Part shown: positions 46,627 through 58,745 of the stretch, piece after piece
Layout: each line of letters starts with the position of its first letter
Position numbering within the stretch: the stretch's first letter is position 1
DNA from: Chinchilla lanigera
Lineage: Eukaryota > Chordata > Mammalia > Rodentia > Chinchillidae
Direction: 5' to 3'
Length of the DNA stretch: 64,000 bases
NCBI RefSeq assembly: GCF_000276665.1
Contig: NW_004955466.1
Span: 11,487,238 to 11,551,237 of the forward strand
Program-made: the position numbers and the translations under genes
Notes under the pieces: model-generated
Database searches by the model: none
What the model was told of the DNA's origin: nothing
What the model saw: the letters and a program-made list of their open reading frames with translations, nothing else

Positions 46627-48011
46627 ATAATTAACATTTTATACAAAGAATATATGGTTTTCTGAGGATAAACATACCTAATTCAATTTTTGAAGGGTAT
46701 AAGTGTAAAGCATATACTGTTATTTTCCCCAAAAGTAAAACATTTACTAGAGCTAGCACAAAGGAACACATATCTTAATGAATCCATTACAAACTCACAT
46801 TAGAATTTTTATTCCTTTTCTCCTGTCATAAACAAGAAAGAACAAAAATCACCTAAGTGATTTCAGCCAAAGGTTTGTCCACCTTGCCGCAAGTTTAAAA
46901 TTACAATGAAATAGGAGAAGACACACAAAGCTGGGTTTTTAAAGTTTTAGATGCAGCAGCACCTCAGACTGAAGCAATCTTTGGGCCATTTTGCCGGGCT
47001 CCTTTCCCCCTCTGCTGTAGCAGCCCTAGAATGGTCACTGGTTGGGTGTGAAAGTAATAGCCCCTCATGGCCAAGGCAGATGTAACCCTGGGTGGCAACT
47101 TCAGCATCAGCTCCCAGATGGGGCACAGATGTCTCCCTTCCTTACAAACCCACGGACCTTTCTTAAAATTGCAATTTCAACTAAAGCACCCCTTTTTCTA
47201 GACTTTAGTAATGGAATTTCCTGTCACTTGTGATTTTTAAAATTAGTCCACTCTAGTTCAAAAGTGTCAGTCTGCTACCTAACTCAGCCCAGCCCCTTGT
47301 CACAGACTGTTGGCATTCAAGGATATAGAGTTTGGCATCGTGGAATGTCAAGAGGGCAGGGCCTGGGTTGTGTCTGAGATGCCACTTCCCTCATGAGGCC
47401 AGGCCCAGTTCCTCCAGGAGGGGTGGGAGGTAAGAAGCCACGGTGGAAATCTTCTCTCACGGGGGTGCTAGTAGACATGGGAATTGTCTTTGTTCTCTGC
47501 TCTGGGGAACCTTGGTACGATTTGATCCAGTGGGAGGTCTGCCTAGGTTTCTTCTTTCTCATTTTCCTTCTGGATCCTTTGCCTGGTGAGAGATTCCCCT
47601 CGTCGTGTCTCCAGGTGCCTCCTCCTTTCCATTAGAAAGATACTGACCCAAGCCCTTGGACTTCCCTCTCTGGGGGCATCAGCTGCAGCTTCTGCATGAT
47701 CCTGCTGATTTAAAACTCAAGGTCACGCAGGAGGTCAAGTTCAGGTGGGTATGGCCTCTGACAAAGTATAGGGTATTCACCTGACCTGACCATCAGGCAT
47801 CCTGGTGATGTGGAGGGGATTTCAAAAAGCATCAGAGATCGCCTCTGGTTAGAAATGAACAATTATATTAAATCTCTTGTTTCAGACCTCACTGACAATG
47901 ATACTAGGTGATTTTCCCCAACTAGTGCAATTATTGCCTTTTTCAGTAATAAAGTCCTGTTATTGTTTCCTTATTTTATTTGGCATGAATCTTTCCAGAG
48001 CAATCATATAC

Positions 48012-48200
48012 TTTTTTTTTTGCTCTACTAGGAATTGAACCCAGGACCTCTACACTAAGCTATACCCCCCAGTACCCCTATACTTTTTTTAAATCAAGGT
48101 CTTACTGAGTCACAAAAGTGTCCACATTGGCTTGAACTTTGGATCCTCCTGCCTCAGCTTCCCAGAGGATACCTGCTGGGATACAGGCCTGTGCAGCGAG
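48012..48200 (-). repeat. B1-dID dimeric SINE, degraded
   Basis: aggaattgaacccaggacct (ID part), then atcaaggtcttactgagtca and cctcctgcctcagcttccca (B1 part), all in minus orientation. Confidence 0.82.
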
Positions 48201-48859
48201 AGTCAACTAATCCTATACTTGTTTATAGTCCTAAGCAGCATACACTGCTCACGTCACACTCTCCTGAAGTCTTCAGGGTCATTACAAACTCCAGTTGGTA
48301 TTTAAAGGTATAGCGATGTATCATAACACATTCAAAAGCCATAAGACATATGCTGGCTCTTTACCCCAAACAATGAACCACCCCCAAATTCACTGTTTTT
48401 GAATTATTTGTTTGTTAGAGACTTTTTGAAATTTCTCTTGGGAGCAGTCTGGTGGCCTCTCTCCCTGCAGCATTCTGTCCCTCATCATGCAACGTGCCCG
48501 GTGCTTGGGTTTGGAAGCCAGATGACCACATGCACTCAAACTTCACGAAAACCAGCAGTGAACAAGCTGTGAGAGTGGGCCTGAGTAGGTTTCAAAGCAA
48601 CAAAACATGTGACCTTCAATTATGTGTCATCTAGGTTTGCCACCCAAAGACCACTTGTGGTTACCTTTTGGTTCTTGGATGGGTAAAGGATGGACAAGGT
48701 TATAGACACCTGAATTCCAAGTAAGTAATGCTTCAATATGGAAATGAGGTATGGAGAAGAAGGATTGAGTCTCATCACTGGGTCATTACTTCAATAAAAA
48801 TCCATCAAGAGCTGAAAATATTTGGTGCACCTGTGAAAATGTTTTAATGTCACCCAGAA

Positions 48860-49430
48860 GTCAGTTATTTATTTACCTGGCCCATATCTGGAAATTAATT
48901 CTGAAAGCTATTTATATTTCAGGGCTGTCCCCTGAGTCACTCTTTAAAGGATGCTATTTCCAGCATGAGCTCAGGCATTCAGGGCAGTATCCTGGGGTTT
49001 TCAGTTCAAAAAAATCAAATTAGTACAGCTGGGCCATTACCAAAAGCCATTAGAAGTCTTCGGTTCCCTTTCTAACAGCTCCCTCCTCTCCTGTATCTTT
49101 CTGCCATTTTTTTATGAATTGCTTTTGGCACAGGCTGCAGGCAAGTGAGCATCCAGTTAGAAGCTCACCCAGAATCAAAGTTATATGACAATGTTGATCT
49201 TGGCTCTGAAAGTCAGAAAGAGAGTTCCCGCTTTGGCAAAAGATCTTCTCCTTTATCTCTTGTCGAGGATGTTCACTCATTCTTTGTGGCTTTTATTAGC
49301 CTCATATCAGTGTTAAAATGGACACCCCAAGATAATGAAAAACGATCGCTAATGTCTTTCTCAATTATATTTTCAGATTTATTACAATTATTTTCTGTCT
49401 GGGCTTGTTATAACTATCTTCCAGTGTAGT
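48860..49430. other. Unique noncoding block, possible conserved element
   Basis: No repeat is recognised. The stretch has a low-complexity-free texture, includes a degenerate ccatatctgg SRF-like motif near 48882 and taatt cores, and contains a 94-codon plus frame (49145-49429) with no domain. I do not call a gene. Confidence 0.25.
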
Positions 49431-49819
49431 CACAAATGCTAACACCATGACCTCCTCTCTCCCTTACCCCTAACCCACTCACCTGCTCCTGCCATTCCAC
49501 ATCCTAATTCCTCTGGAGTCACTGTTCTTTAATAAGCCCACTAGTTTACTTAGGGTCCACATCGTTATCCACCCAGGCAACTCCAGGAGCTCCCAACTGA
49601 GCCCTGGGCCATCCTGAGTGCTCAGTGCTTCTAGGAGTGGTGCAGCTATACTCAGATAATAGTAAGGACAAACAGCAGCAAAACCAAAAACCTTCTTCCC
49701 CCATCGCACTCTCACCCTAGAAACCTTTTTCCATAACATAAACAGAGGAATTTTCTGAAAACAAAAATCTAGTATATAATTTATTTGCCTGAGATCTTTC
49801 AATGACTATCAATTTTAAA

Positions 49820-50060
49820 GATACAGCTTAAATTTCTTACCATTCTGATGACATCATTCCTGCCCTAAATGGATAATTTAATTTTTTCTCTTCAAATCAG
49901 CGTTGTTTTCTCCCTCTAAAGCTTTGCACACTCCGTTTTCTGTTTCCCTGTCTCTTATCCTAAATTCCTCCCTTACTTCAACTCCTCATTCTAAAACCAC
50001 ATATTTCTTCCTGGCCTGCCCAGCAATCCCTGGAATGAGCTAGCTCCTTCCAGCCAATGA
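49820..50060 (+). repeat. L2 LINE fragment
   Basis: agcttaaatttcttaccatt, then ctcctcattctaaaaccac and catatttcttcctggcctg resemble the L2 body. Moderate certainty. Confidence 0.4.
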
Positions 50061-50319
50061 CCTTGGCGCTACAGGCTGCTGGTCTGAGTTATTCATTTGG
50101 CAGTAACTGCTCAACATCTCCTGGGTGCCATGTTAGGGACACAGTGTCAATTAGAAAGGTAATGCCCACGTTCCCATGCAATTCATGTTCAAAGGAGCAG
50201 AGTAAATGAGCAGTCTCTATAGTGCTGTAGGAACAGAAATCCAAGTGGGGTAAACCAAAGAGTGGTTTGGAGTGAGAAACTGGAGACAAATTAGTTCATT
50301 TTGCACTTTTTATTTATTT

Positions 50320-50435
50320 TTGCATCTTCTAAACTGTGACCTAGAAAAGAGCAGTGACATCTTACTTATTGATACAAAAGACTGCACAGCAGTGCCTGGC
50401 ATGTAGTGAGTAATTAATAAATGTTGGATTAAAAA
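50320..50435 (+). repeat. L2 or MIR-type 3' end with A tail
   Basis: gcagtgcctggcatgtagtg followed by agtaattaataaatgttgga matches the conserved 3' end shared by L2 and MIR, followed by an A-rich run that grades into (GGAA)n at 50441-50470. Confidence 0.7.
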
Positions 50436-50877
50436 AAAAAAAGAAGGAAAGGAGAAAGGAAGGAAGGAAATGTAGAGATGACATCTCCTGCTCAGCTTCT
50501 GCTGCACCAGCTGTTCAGTAACAGCAAAGTGAAGGCAGAAAACCAAAATGCCAAAGTCAGCACATCACAGACTTCCCCAGTGATGGACTGATGCATAATC
50601 TCTTTTTGTATATTAAAGGTCAGAAGGAATTGCAATGCACAGCTAAGCACAGGAGCTCAAAGGTGTAAAGGATTTTATAAATGGTGCAGAGTAAGATCCA
50701 GAACTCATATCAGGGCTCATAAAATCATGGGTGTTCTTTGCAGGAAGACTGAGAACACAAATGCTGATTATAATACTACAGTGTAAGTGAATCGACAGGA
50801 AAACTAAGCATTCTTTAGCTATGAAAAAGTAACATTACTTCTAGTCTTTTGTGTGAACTGTTGTCTACATTCAATCA

Positions 50878-51010
50878 TGTATTAGCCCGTTTCCTATCAG
50901 TATAGCAGAATAATTGATGCAATTAGCTTGTAAAGAGAGTACGTTTGCTTTGGTTCATGGCTTTGAAGCTTCCAGTCCAAGACTAAACCAGAGCTTCTCA
51001 TTGCTCATAC
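50878..51010 (-). repeat. MaLR LTR end fragment
   Basis: tgtattagcccgtttcctat then ttcatggctttgaagcttcc follows the reverse complement of MST/MLT-type LTR 3' ends. The continuation up to 51235 may belong to it but is not clear. Confidence 0.55.
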
Positions 51011-51899
51011 TGTGGTGCCAGGGAGGAGTACCAGGAACTGAAAAGCCTTCCTTTGTGATGTAAAAGGCAGTTAGCCTGTCCTGTGCTAAGGTCTCTTTTT
51101 TCATATTATTTGTGCTCAAATCTCCACCTGAGGTGGAACAGTGTTCCGGGGGTTCTGATATGCAGACAAAGTTGGCTGACACAGAAGCTCCCAGAAAGAC
51201 CTTTTTCTTATGAAACTGCATTACACAATCTTTGGTACTTACCTATTTAAATACCCTAAACATGACAATGATAAGAAAATACTATGTGTTTCATTACTAA
51301 AAAAGCTATTTCATTAATGTTTTCTCCCCAGCAATGTATGAAAGCTAGTTCCGACTCTCAAAACGCAAGCCTTTCAAAGGGAGTAATGAATGTGGAAAAG
51401 TCTGCAGCCCTTTCTTTTTCTATTTTCTGCTGAATTCACCAAATGAGTTGGGCCCTGAGGCCAGGTTTACGTAGGCACAGCACTATTTCCCCCCAGTCTG
51501 TGAAGCTGTGTACCCACTCAGCAGCACTGGTTAGAATTCCTGTCAGTATCGGATCTGACTGGGCTCGGATCCTTTGCTAAGAACTTTCAGTCTGGTAGAT
51601 TTATGATGGTTGGACCCAGAGTCAAACCTCAGAAGTAGAAGAATTTTATTCAGTTCAACTGCTTCATTTTTAAAAATCCCTTTTTAAAGCTGCAGAATAT
51701 AACATCGATTTGGAAAACAAAAACACTAAAGATATCAATGCAATCATCTACTGTATAACAATGTGAACTACATACGACCACTTCCCAGATCAGGAAGTGG
51801 AACTCCGGGAGCAGCTGAGACGCCCCTCAGCCACATCTTCTCCCCAAACCCACCTTCTACCTACACACAGAGCCACATCCTTGGTTTCCTTCGTAATTT

Positions 51900-52600
51900 G
51901 GCTACCGACACCCACATCCTAAACTCTACTTATTGTTGTTTGAACTTTCTATAAATAGAATCACAAAGCATTCTTTGAATGTCTCGCTGTCTTCATACTA
52001 CATGTTTGTGAGATTCATATAATCATTCTGCATAGCTCTAGTGTATTCATTTTTATTACAGAATAGTATTCCATTATATGAATTTACCATGGAGCATTGG
52101 AGTATGGAGTATTGTCCATTCTAGTATTAAAAAGTTTCATTTTTATCCAGTTTGCAACTATTTAAAATAATGTTGAGAGTTTGTTAAGTATTTCCAAGGC
52201 CTACCTAGCATTTTAGGAAAAATTGGTATCTTTACACTATTGTGATTTCCAATCGATGAACATAGTATATTTTTCCACTTATTCCTATTTCAATTTCTAT
52301 CAATATTTCATAGTTTTCTATATAGAGGTCTTACACATAATGCCTTACCTTTATTCTTAGATATATGGCTTCGTGATGCTTTTGTAGCTGGTATTTTAAT
52401 TTTTTTCATCTTTTACTCATTGCTGAATACAGAATTGTAATTACTTGACTGTACATTTCCAATCTCACAGCCTTGATGAACTCTCACATTAATCTAAAAT
52501 GCCTCTGTGGATTCTTTTGGGTTTTCTAGAAACAAAATAATGCCATCCAAAAATAATGAAGATTTCATGTTTTTCCCTTCAAGACCTTACATTCTTCCTG
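51900..52600 (-). repeat. Old L1 LINE ORF2 fragment
   Basis: ttctataaatagaatcacaa, ttattacagaatagtattcc and ttagatatatggcttcgtga, in the order of a reversed old L1. The region ends at the ID insertion. Confidence 0.65.
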
Positions 52601-52613
52601 TATTTTGGATCTT

Positions 52614-52715
52614 TTTTTTGTTTGTTTGTTTGGTTTTTCTCCGGTACCGGGAACTGAACTCACGATCTTGCGCTTGCCAGGCAGGCGCTTTTGCCGCTGA
52701 GCTAAATCCCCAGCC
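52614..52715 (-). repeat. ID-type SINE, very young-looking
   Basis: The body gccggtaccgggaactg... (plus: ctccggtaccgggaactgaa, cgcttgccaggcaggcgc) keeps both promoter boxes. A perfect 17-bp target duplication, cctgtattttggatctt, flanks it at 52597-52613 and 52716-52732. Confidence 0.97.
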
Positions 52716-52732
52716 CCTGTATTTTGGATCTT

Positions 52733-52960
52733 AAATGTCCCCTGAAGGCCCATTTGACAAAGGCTTGGCCCAACCTGCGGTCAGTGGGAGGCAGGGAGCC
52801 TCTGACATCCAGGCCAGTGGGAGATGGTCAGATCTTTAGAGGCAGCCCCCGTGGAGGAGACTGTGGGAGACCATCCTGTCCTCCCTCTTCTTGCTGCTTG
52901 TCTCAGTACTTGCTGTCGTGGTGGGAAGCTCACCAACTTGGGCTTCTGCCTTTTTCTTTT
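52733..52960 (+). repeat. Old LTR-type fragment
   Basis: cccctgaaggcccatttgac, then aaaggcttggcccaacctgc and cagtgggaggcagggagcct give the order of an old mammalian LTR. A 117-codon open frame over this stretch is a by-product. Confidence 0.55.
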
Positions 52961-53729
52961 CCCATCCCATTGGATAAGACATCTAGTATAATGCGAATGG
53001 AACGGGGAATGGAAGCATCTGTGCCTCTTCTCCATGTCACAGTAGAGAAAGCTTCAAATACTTCACTATTACTATAATGCCTGCTATCGGCTTTTTTGTG
53101 TGTAGTATATAATACGTAATGAGCCTTTCTTTCCTGTTGCTAATTTTAAAAAAAAATCATTACTAGATATTGAATACTGATAAACTAATTTGGTAGTCAA
53201 AAGACTTCTCTTAGTATTTACGTACTAGAAAATTTTACTGAGAAGTTTTCCAAATCTTTAAAAAACAGGTACTCCTTGTCTTATACAAGGTGTTTGGAAA
53301 ACTAGACAAAAAATAAAAAAGAAGCTAGCCGACAGTGCCTAATTTAGGATAGTTCAGCTTCTGATTTTTTCAGCTTTAGGATGGTGTGAAGTTGACATAT
53401 GCTTAGCAGAAATCATATTTCAAATATTGAATCTTTTCCCAGGCTGAGATATGTGGTACAATCCTGTCTCTTGTGAGCTGGGCAGCAGCAGTGAGAGGAA
53501 ACACCGACACTAGCGTGCAGTGTCATTAAAGCACAGTTCAGAGTATGTTAGACGTTGCTACCCAGTGACACCTTCAGTCTACGCTGAATTTACTGGGACA
53601 TAACGCCATTGTAGGTGGAGCAGCATCTGTATTTTCTGAGTCTCGTGTAACCCAGGACACCAAAGCCAACTGGAGATAGCATGAGAAAATAAAAATATAT
53701 CTCATCATCCTTTTAAAACATGTGTGCAA

Positions 53730-54185
53730 AAGTTTTTGAAATAAGTATAAAAATTATACTTAGCACAATATAGGCAATAATAAGGATCTTCTCAATAGAT
53801 GCAGGAAAACATTCATAATAATTCTCCTTTCATTTATAATCATTTCTAAAAGTTCTTAATAAGGAACAAAATCAGCTTCCTTAATTTCATAATGGTTTGC
53901 ATCAAAAGCTAACATCCTCAGCTTACTGGTAAATCTTTAGAAATATTCCCGTTAGAGTCAAGAATAGTATTTATCTTACCCCCTAGCACTATATGTTGGT
54001 CCAATTTAATGAAATAAAATAATGACAACTGAGAATAAGTGTGGAAAAGAACAAACAAAATGGCCTTATTTGTGAATACCATAGACTATACACAAAATCT
54101 GTGAACAAATAAAATCACTGAGAATTCAGCAAAATTTTAGTTATAAGACTAAAGTATAAAATGGCACCAATTACATTTCCTTGTG
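53730..54185 (+). repeat. L1 LINE ORF2 fragment
   Basis: ctcaatagatgcaggaaaac followed by a diverged ORF2 reverse-transcriptase region, plus strand. All frames are broken. Confidence 0.7.
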
Positions 54186-54329
54186 TAGTCAGCTGCACGA
54201 TGCACTGTCCAATAGAAGACTACTCCACAAGGAAGGATGATAGATAGCGTCCGCAATGCGGTGGGTGGTTTTCAATGCATGATGCTGACTGACAGAAGCC
54301 AGACTCAGAAGGCTGCCTTCTTTTTTCCG

Positions 54330-54910
54330 GATAGTATTATGTGGTTCTTATTACTTAAATGATTGACAGATTTCACCAATGAAGCTATCTAGAGCCAGGA
54401 CATTTTAAACTTTTAATCTGTATGCGATGATCATGTTTTTTATTTTTCTGTGAGCTTTGATAGTTTATGTCTTTTTTTTTCTTTTTGTCTTTTTCAGACA
54501 GGGTCTCACTATGCAATTCAAGCTGGCCTTGAGCTCACTTTGTAGCCCAGGCTGGTCTCGAACTCACAATGATCCTCCTGCCTCAGCCTCCCAAGTGCTG
54601 GGATTACAGGCATGCAGCACCACGCCTGGCTTTATGATGTAAACTGCTCTCCAGGAATGCTTTAAATTCATCCCACAAATGTTGAAATATTGTTATTTTC
54701 ATTCCATATAAAGCACCTCTAACTTCCCCTATGATTTCCTCTTTATCCCATTAATCACTTAAAGGTGTAGTATTTCATCCTAAAGATTTTAGGATTTTTC
54801 ACGTCTTTCTATCATTTGTTTTAAGTTTCATTTGTGTATGATGAAAGAATATAGTATGATTTCAACTTTATAAAATTTGCTAAGGTTTAGTTAATGGTCC
54901 AGAATATAGT
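54330..54910 (-). repeat. L1 LINE fragment interrupted by a B1
   Basis: tatgatttcaactttataaa, then ggtttagttaatggtccaga at the right; the left part is before the B1 at 54471-54631. The order is that of a reversed L1. Confidence 0.65.
54471..54631 (-). repeat. B1 SINE with internal duplication
   Basis: Reverse complement: gccaggcgtggtgctgcatg, then tcgagaccagcctgggctac and a second, related unit ctcaaggccagcttgaattg, ending gagaccctgtctg. Best-preserved B1 here. Confidence 0.95.
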
Positions 54911-55189
54911 CATTAAAAAATGTTTAGAAAAATAAGATAAGCAAAAACATTTTAAAAAATCTGTTGCCCAGAGATAATTAACAGTTTAATATGTATTTTT
55001 CAATTTTTTTCACTCTACTAATATATCAACATACTACTATGTCAATATATGTGTTTACACATAGACACATTCACAGATGGAGAATTGTGATGTTTGTACT
55101 GATGCCTTGTGGTCTGCTTTATGTCTGTAAGGCTGGACAAACCAGGGGCTGGCACAGGAATCCTGCACCACCCTGTTCAGGTCCAAATC

Positions 55190-55385
55190 CAGTATCGTCA
55201 TTTATCAGCTACCTCATCTTGGGCAAGGGTCTTAAACGATTCTTGCATCAGTTCTTTACATGTAAAATGGGATGACAATAATCACACCAACCTCATAAGA
55301 GACAGTTATGAGAACAAATAATTTGAGTTAATATAAACAACTTAGAACAGCATGTAGCATTTGTTAGCATTATGTAAGTGTCTGG
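55190..55385 (+). repeat. MIR SINE
   Basis: tcagctacctcatcttgggc, then ttctttacatgtaaaatggg and agcatgtagcatttgttagc. The MIR core is well preserved. Confidence 0.88.
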
Positions 55386-56302
55386 GTTTTTTTTCTATTA
55401 CTGCTTTCCTCTGTCACAGTTGTAGCACAAGAATACACCATGATTTATTAGGCGGTATCCTAGGCATGAGCACTAGACTATTTTCAATATTCACTATTCC
55501 AAACCCACTGCGATAAGAGGGCACATTTATGACAGTATTCTTCCTTTGGATGGATTCATAGATGTGCAATTGGCATTGGAGAGGATGGGCATATTTTTGA
55601 AATTCTTAATGCTTCTCCAAGCGCCTAGAGATGGTTTCCTTTGATAAATTTTTTTATTAGTACATATTGACAGTACATAATCTTCATATTCCTTGCAGGG
55701 AGTTGGCACATGTATTTAACATATCTTGATTCTTCTTATTCCCATCCCCCCTTCCCTTTCCCCCTGTCTAGATACCTTCTCCAGTTTCACCTTGTTTCGA
55801 GTTCATATTTGTGACACATACTGATTACCTTCCTTGTGGGTAGTTGGTACGTGCACATGACACATCTTGATTCTTTTTACATCCTTTCTGCTCCTCATCC
55901 CTCCACCCTCCATCTCTCCATCCCCATCCATTTGCCAAAGCTCTATCTCCCTGTGTCCCTTAATGTGTCTTTTATTTTTCTCATTACTGCATTTTTACCT
56001 TGAATTCCTCATATGAGAGAAACTATCTGTATTTAAGCTTCTGTGTCTGATTTGTTTCACTTACCATTGCGTTTTCAAGTTGCATCCAATTTCCTACAAA
56101 TGACTCAAACTATTATTTGATTTCTTCAAGATGGCCATTCTTTCTGAAGTAAGATGGTATCTGTGTTGTTTTGATTTGCATTTACCTAATGGCCAGAGAT
56201 GCTAGAAATTTTTCTATGTATTTATTGGCCATCTGTATTTTTTCTGAGATGTGTCTATTCATTTGTTTCCTATTTTTTGACTGTGTCTTTTGGGGGGTCT
56301 AA

Positions 56303-56399
56303 TTTTTTGCGGGGGAGTGGTTTTAGGTACCAGGAATCGAACTCACGACCTTGCGCTTGCCAGGCAGGTGCTATGCTACTGAGTTAAATCCCCAGCCCC
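56303..56399 (-). repeat. ID-type SINE nested in the L1
   Basis: gtaccaggaatcgaactcac, then cttgcgcttgccaggcaggt and actgagttaaatcccc. It interrupts the L1 between ggggggtct and aatactttgaaatctc. Confidence 0.9.
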
Positions 56400-57439
56400 A
56401 ATACTTTGAAATCTCTATATATTCTAGATATTAGTCCTCTCTCTAAGATGCAGCTGGTAACATTTTTCCCATTCTGTAGGCTACCTGTTCACTGTTTGTG
56501 GTTTACTGTGCTATCCAGAACCTTTTAATTTGATATAATGCCATTTGTTGACTCTTGTTATTTCTATTATTTATGACTTAAAAGTTTACCAATTTCATCT
56601 TCCAGCTGGCTAAGACTTATGTTTTAACATTTAGATCACTGATCCATTTTGATTTGGGGGTAGTACCTGACAAGAGATAAGGGCCTAGCTTCAATCTTCT
56701 CCATGTGAACAGCCATTGCTACAGAGGCTGTCTTCCCTCTGCCGTGTTTTTGGCCCCTCTGTCAAGGATCAGGTGACTGAATGTGTCTGGTGTTGTTTCT
56801 GTGTCCTCTGTTCTGTTCTATTGACCCACATGTCTGTTTCTGCGCCAGCACCATGCAATGTTTTTAAATCACTACGGCTTTGTGGTATAATTTGAAGTCA
56901 CGTATTGTGATGCCTCTTGCTTTTTTTTGTCCAGCATTGCTTTTGATATTCTGGGTTTCGTTTTGTTCCACATGAATTTTAGGAGTATGTTTAACCAGTT
57001 CCTTTAAGAGGGCTACTGGTATTTTGATTGGGATTATATTAAATCTGTATATCAATTCTGGAAGTATGACCATTTTGACAACATTGGTTCTGCCTGTCCA
57101 GGAACAGAGAGTATCTTTTCATTTTCTGATAATCTTTTGATTTCCTTTCTCAGGGTTTTACAATTTTTGTTGTAGAGCTCTTTCACGTCCTTCATCAGGT
57201 TAGCTCCTAAATATTTTCTTTTTCTTGATGTTATTGTGGATGGTATTGTTTTCCTAATTTATTTTTCAGTGAGCTCATTATTGGTGTAGAGGAATGCTGA
57301 TGAGTGTTGCATGTTGATTTTATATCCTGCTACATTGTTAAATTTGATTATTAATTCTAGAGGTGTTTTGGTGGAACTTTTTTGGTCTTTTATATAAAGG
57401 ATCATGTTATCTGAAAATAGTGGTAATTTTGTTATATAT

Positions 57440-58745
57440 ATGAGATTAAGAAAAACAAAATGATACAGATGATAGGAAATTAACAATGGTTGTTATATTG
57501 CATATTATCTTCAAAGTAGTTGTTCAGAATACCAGATATAGGCATGCAAAACTGATCAAACAATTAGGCATTAACTGTTCATTTCAATAAACCAATAGAA
57601 ATTAGTAGTACAATTATTTTAGTTATCTTGTGTGTGTGTATATATATATTTCCCCCTCCTTCTCTCTTTCTTTCTCCTTTCCCCTATCCCAGTTGTTCTT
57701 TCTTTTCAGCAATTTATTTCCCTTTCACAATATTTATTGTATCTTTTGGGTTTTACTTTTTCAATTTCTTACACTTGGGAAATAATACGATGTTCACATA
57801 TGCGGGTCTGATTTGTTTCATTTATTAGTATGTTCTCTAGTTGCATCCATTTACCTATAAAAGCCTCGAGTTTATCTTTTTTTTTTTCTGGTACCAGGAA
57901 TCAAACTCATGACCTCACGCTTGCCAAGCAGGTGCCGTGACACTGAGCTAAATCCCCAGCCCCAAGTTTATCTTTTTTATAGCTGAGTAACATTCCATTG
58001 TATAAAATGTCCCATCTTTTTTATTCATTCCTTAGTTGATGGGTATTTGGGTTGTTTCCAAGATTTAGCTATGACAAATCGTGCTGCTATAAACATGGGT
58101 GCACACATATCGCTGTGATGTGATGTTTTCAGATCTTCTGGGAAAATACCCAGAAGGGGAATAGCTCGGTTGAATGGGACCTCTAATCTTAATTTATAGC
58201 AGCACAATATTTATATCACTGTAGTATGATGTTTTTAATTCTTCTCGAAATACAGCCAGAAGGGCAATAGCTGGGTTATATAGGACCTCCAAGGCTGTTT
58301 TCTGAGGAGTCTTCATACTGATTTCCACAGGGGTTGCACCAGTCTACACTCCCACCAACAGTGGAAAAGGTTTCTTTTTCCCCACAGCCTTGCAAGCATT
58401 TGTTATTGATTGATTTCTTGATGATAGCCATTCTTTCTGGGGTGAGATGGAATCTCAGTGTTGTTTTAATTTGCATTTCTTGAATGACCAGTGATGCTGA
58501 ACATTTTTTGTATATTTATTTGCCATTTGTATTTCTTCATTTTTTATACCCATTTTTTGATTGGGCCTTTGAATTTGGGGGGCCTGGCTTTTTAAATTCT
58601 TTATATGTTGTAGATAGAAATCCTTTGTCTGAGGGACAGTTGGCTAAAATTTTTTCCCAATTCATGGGTTTTCTTTTTACTTTTTCAGTGATTTCCTTTG
58701 ATGTGCAAATCTTTTCAATAAGATGAGATCGCAGTATATATATTC
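57440..58745 (-). mobile_element. Second L1 inserted in the first
   Basis: Its 3' UTR (57440-57780) matches the copies at 25712 and 41413. It continues into the ORF2 3' end and stops at about 58745, where the outer L1's reverse transcriptase resumes (tctctttctcttgcctgatt). The two flanking AT-rich stretches (ttatatatatgagat, gtatatatattcaat) may carry a blurred target duplication. Two similar units, 58109-58193 and 58211-58295, suggest that this insertion is itself made of two fragments. Confidence 0.75.
57882..57964 (-). repeat. ID-type SINE nested in the second L1
   Basis: tggtaccaggaatcaaactc, then cgcttgccaagcaggtgccg and gagctaaatccccagcccc. A 13-bp target duplication agtttatcttttt is at 57869-57881 and 57965-57977. 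Confidence 0.95.

Noticed and set aside
49145..49429. 94-codon plus-strand frame starting in a repeat-free block
   Set aside because: No recognisable domain and no supported exon boundaries; left as a noncoding block.
52724..53077. 117-codon plus-strand frame
   Set aside because: It overlies an old LTR-type fragment; the composition is that of the repeat.
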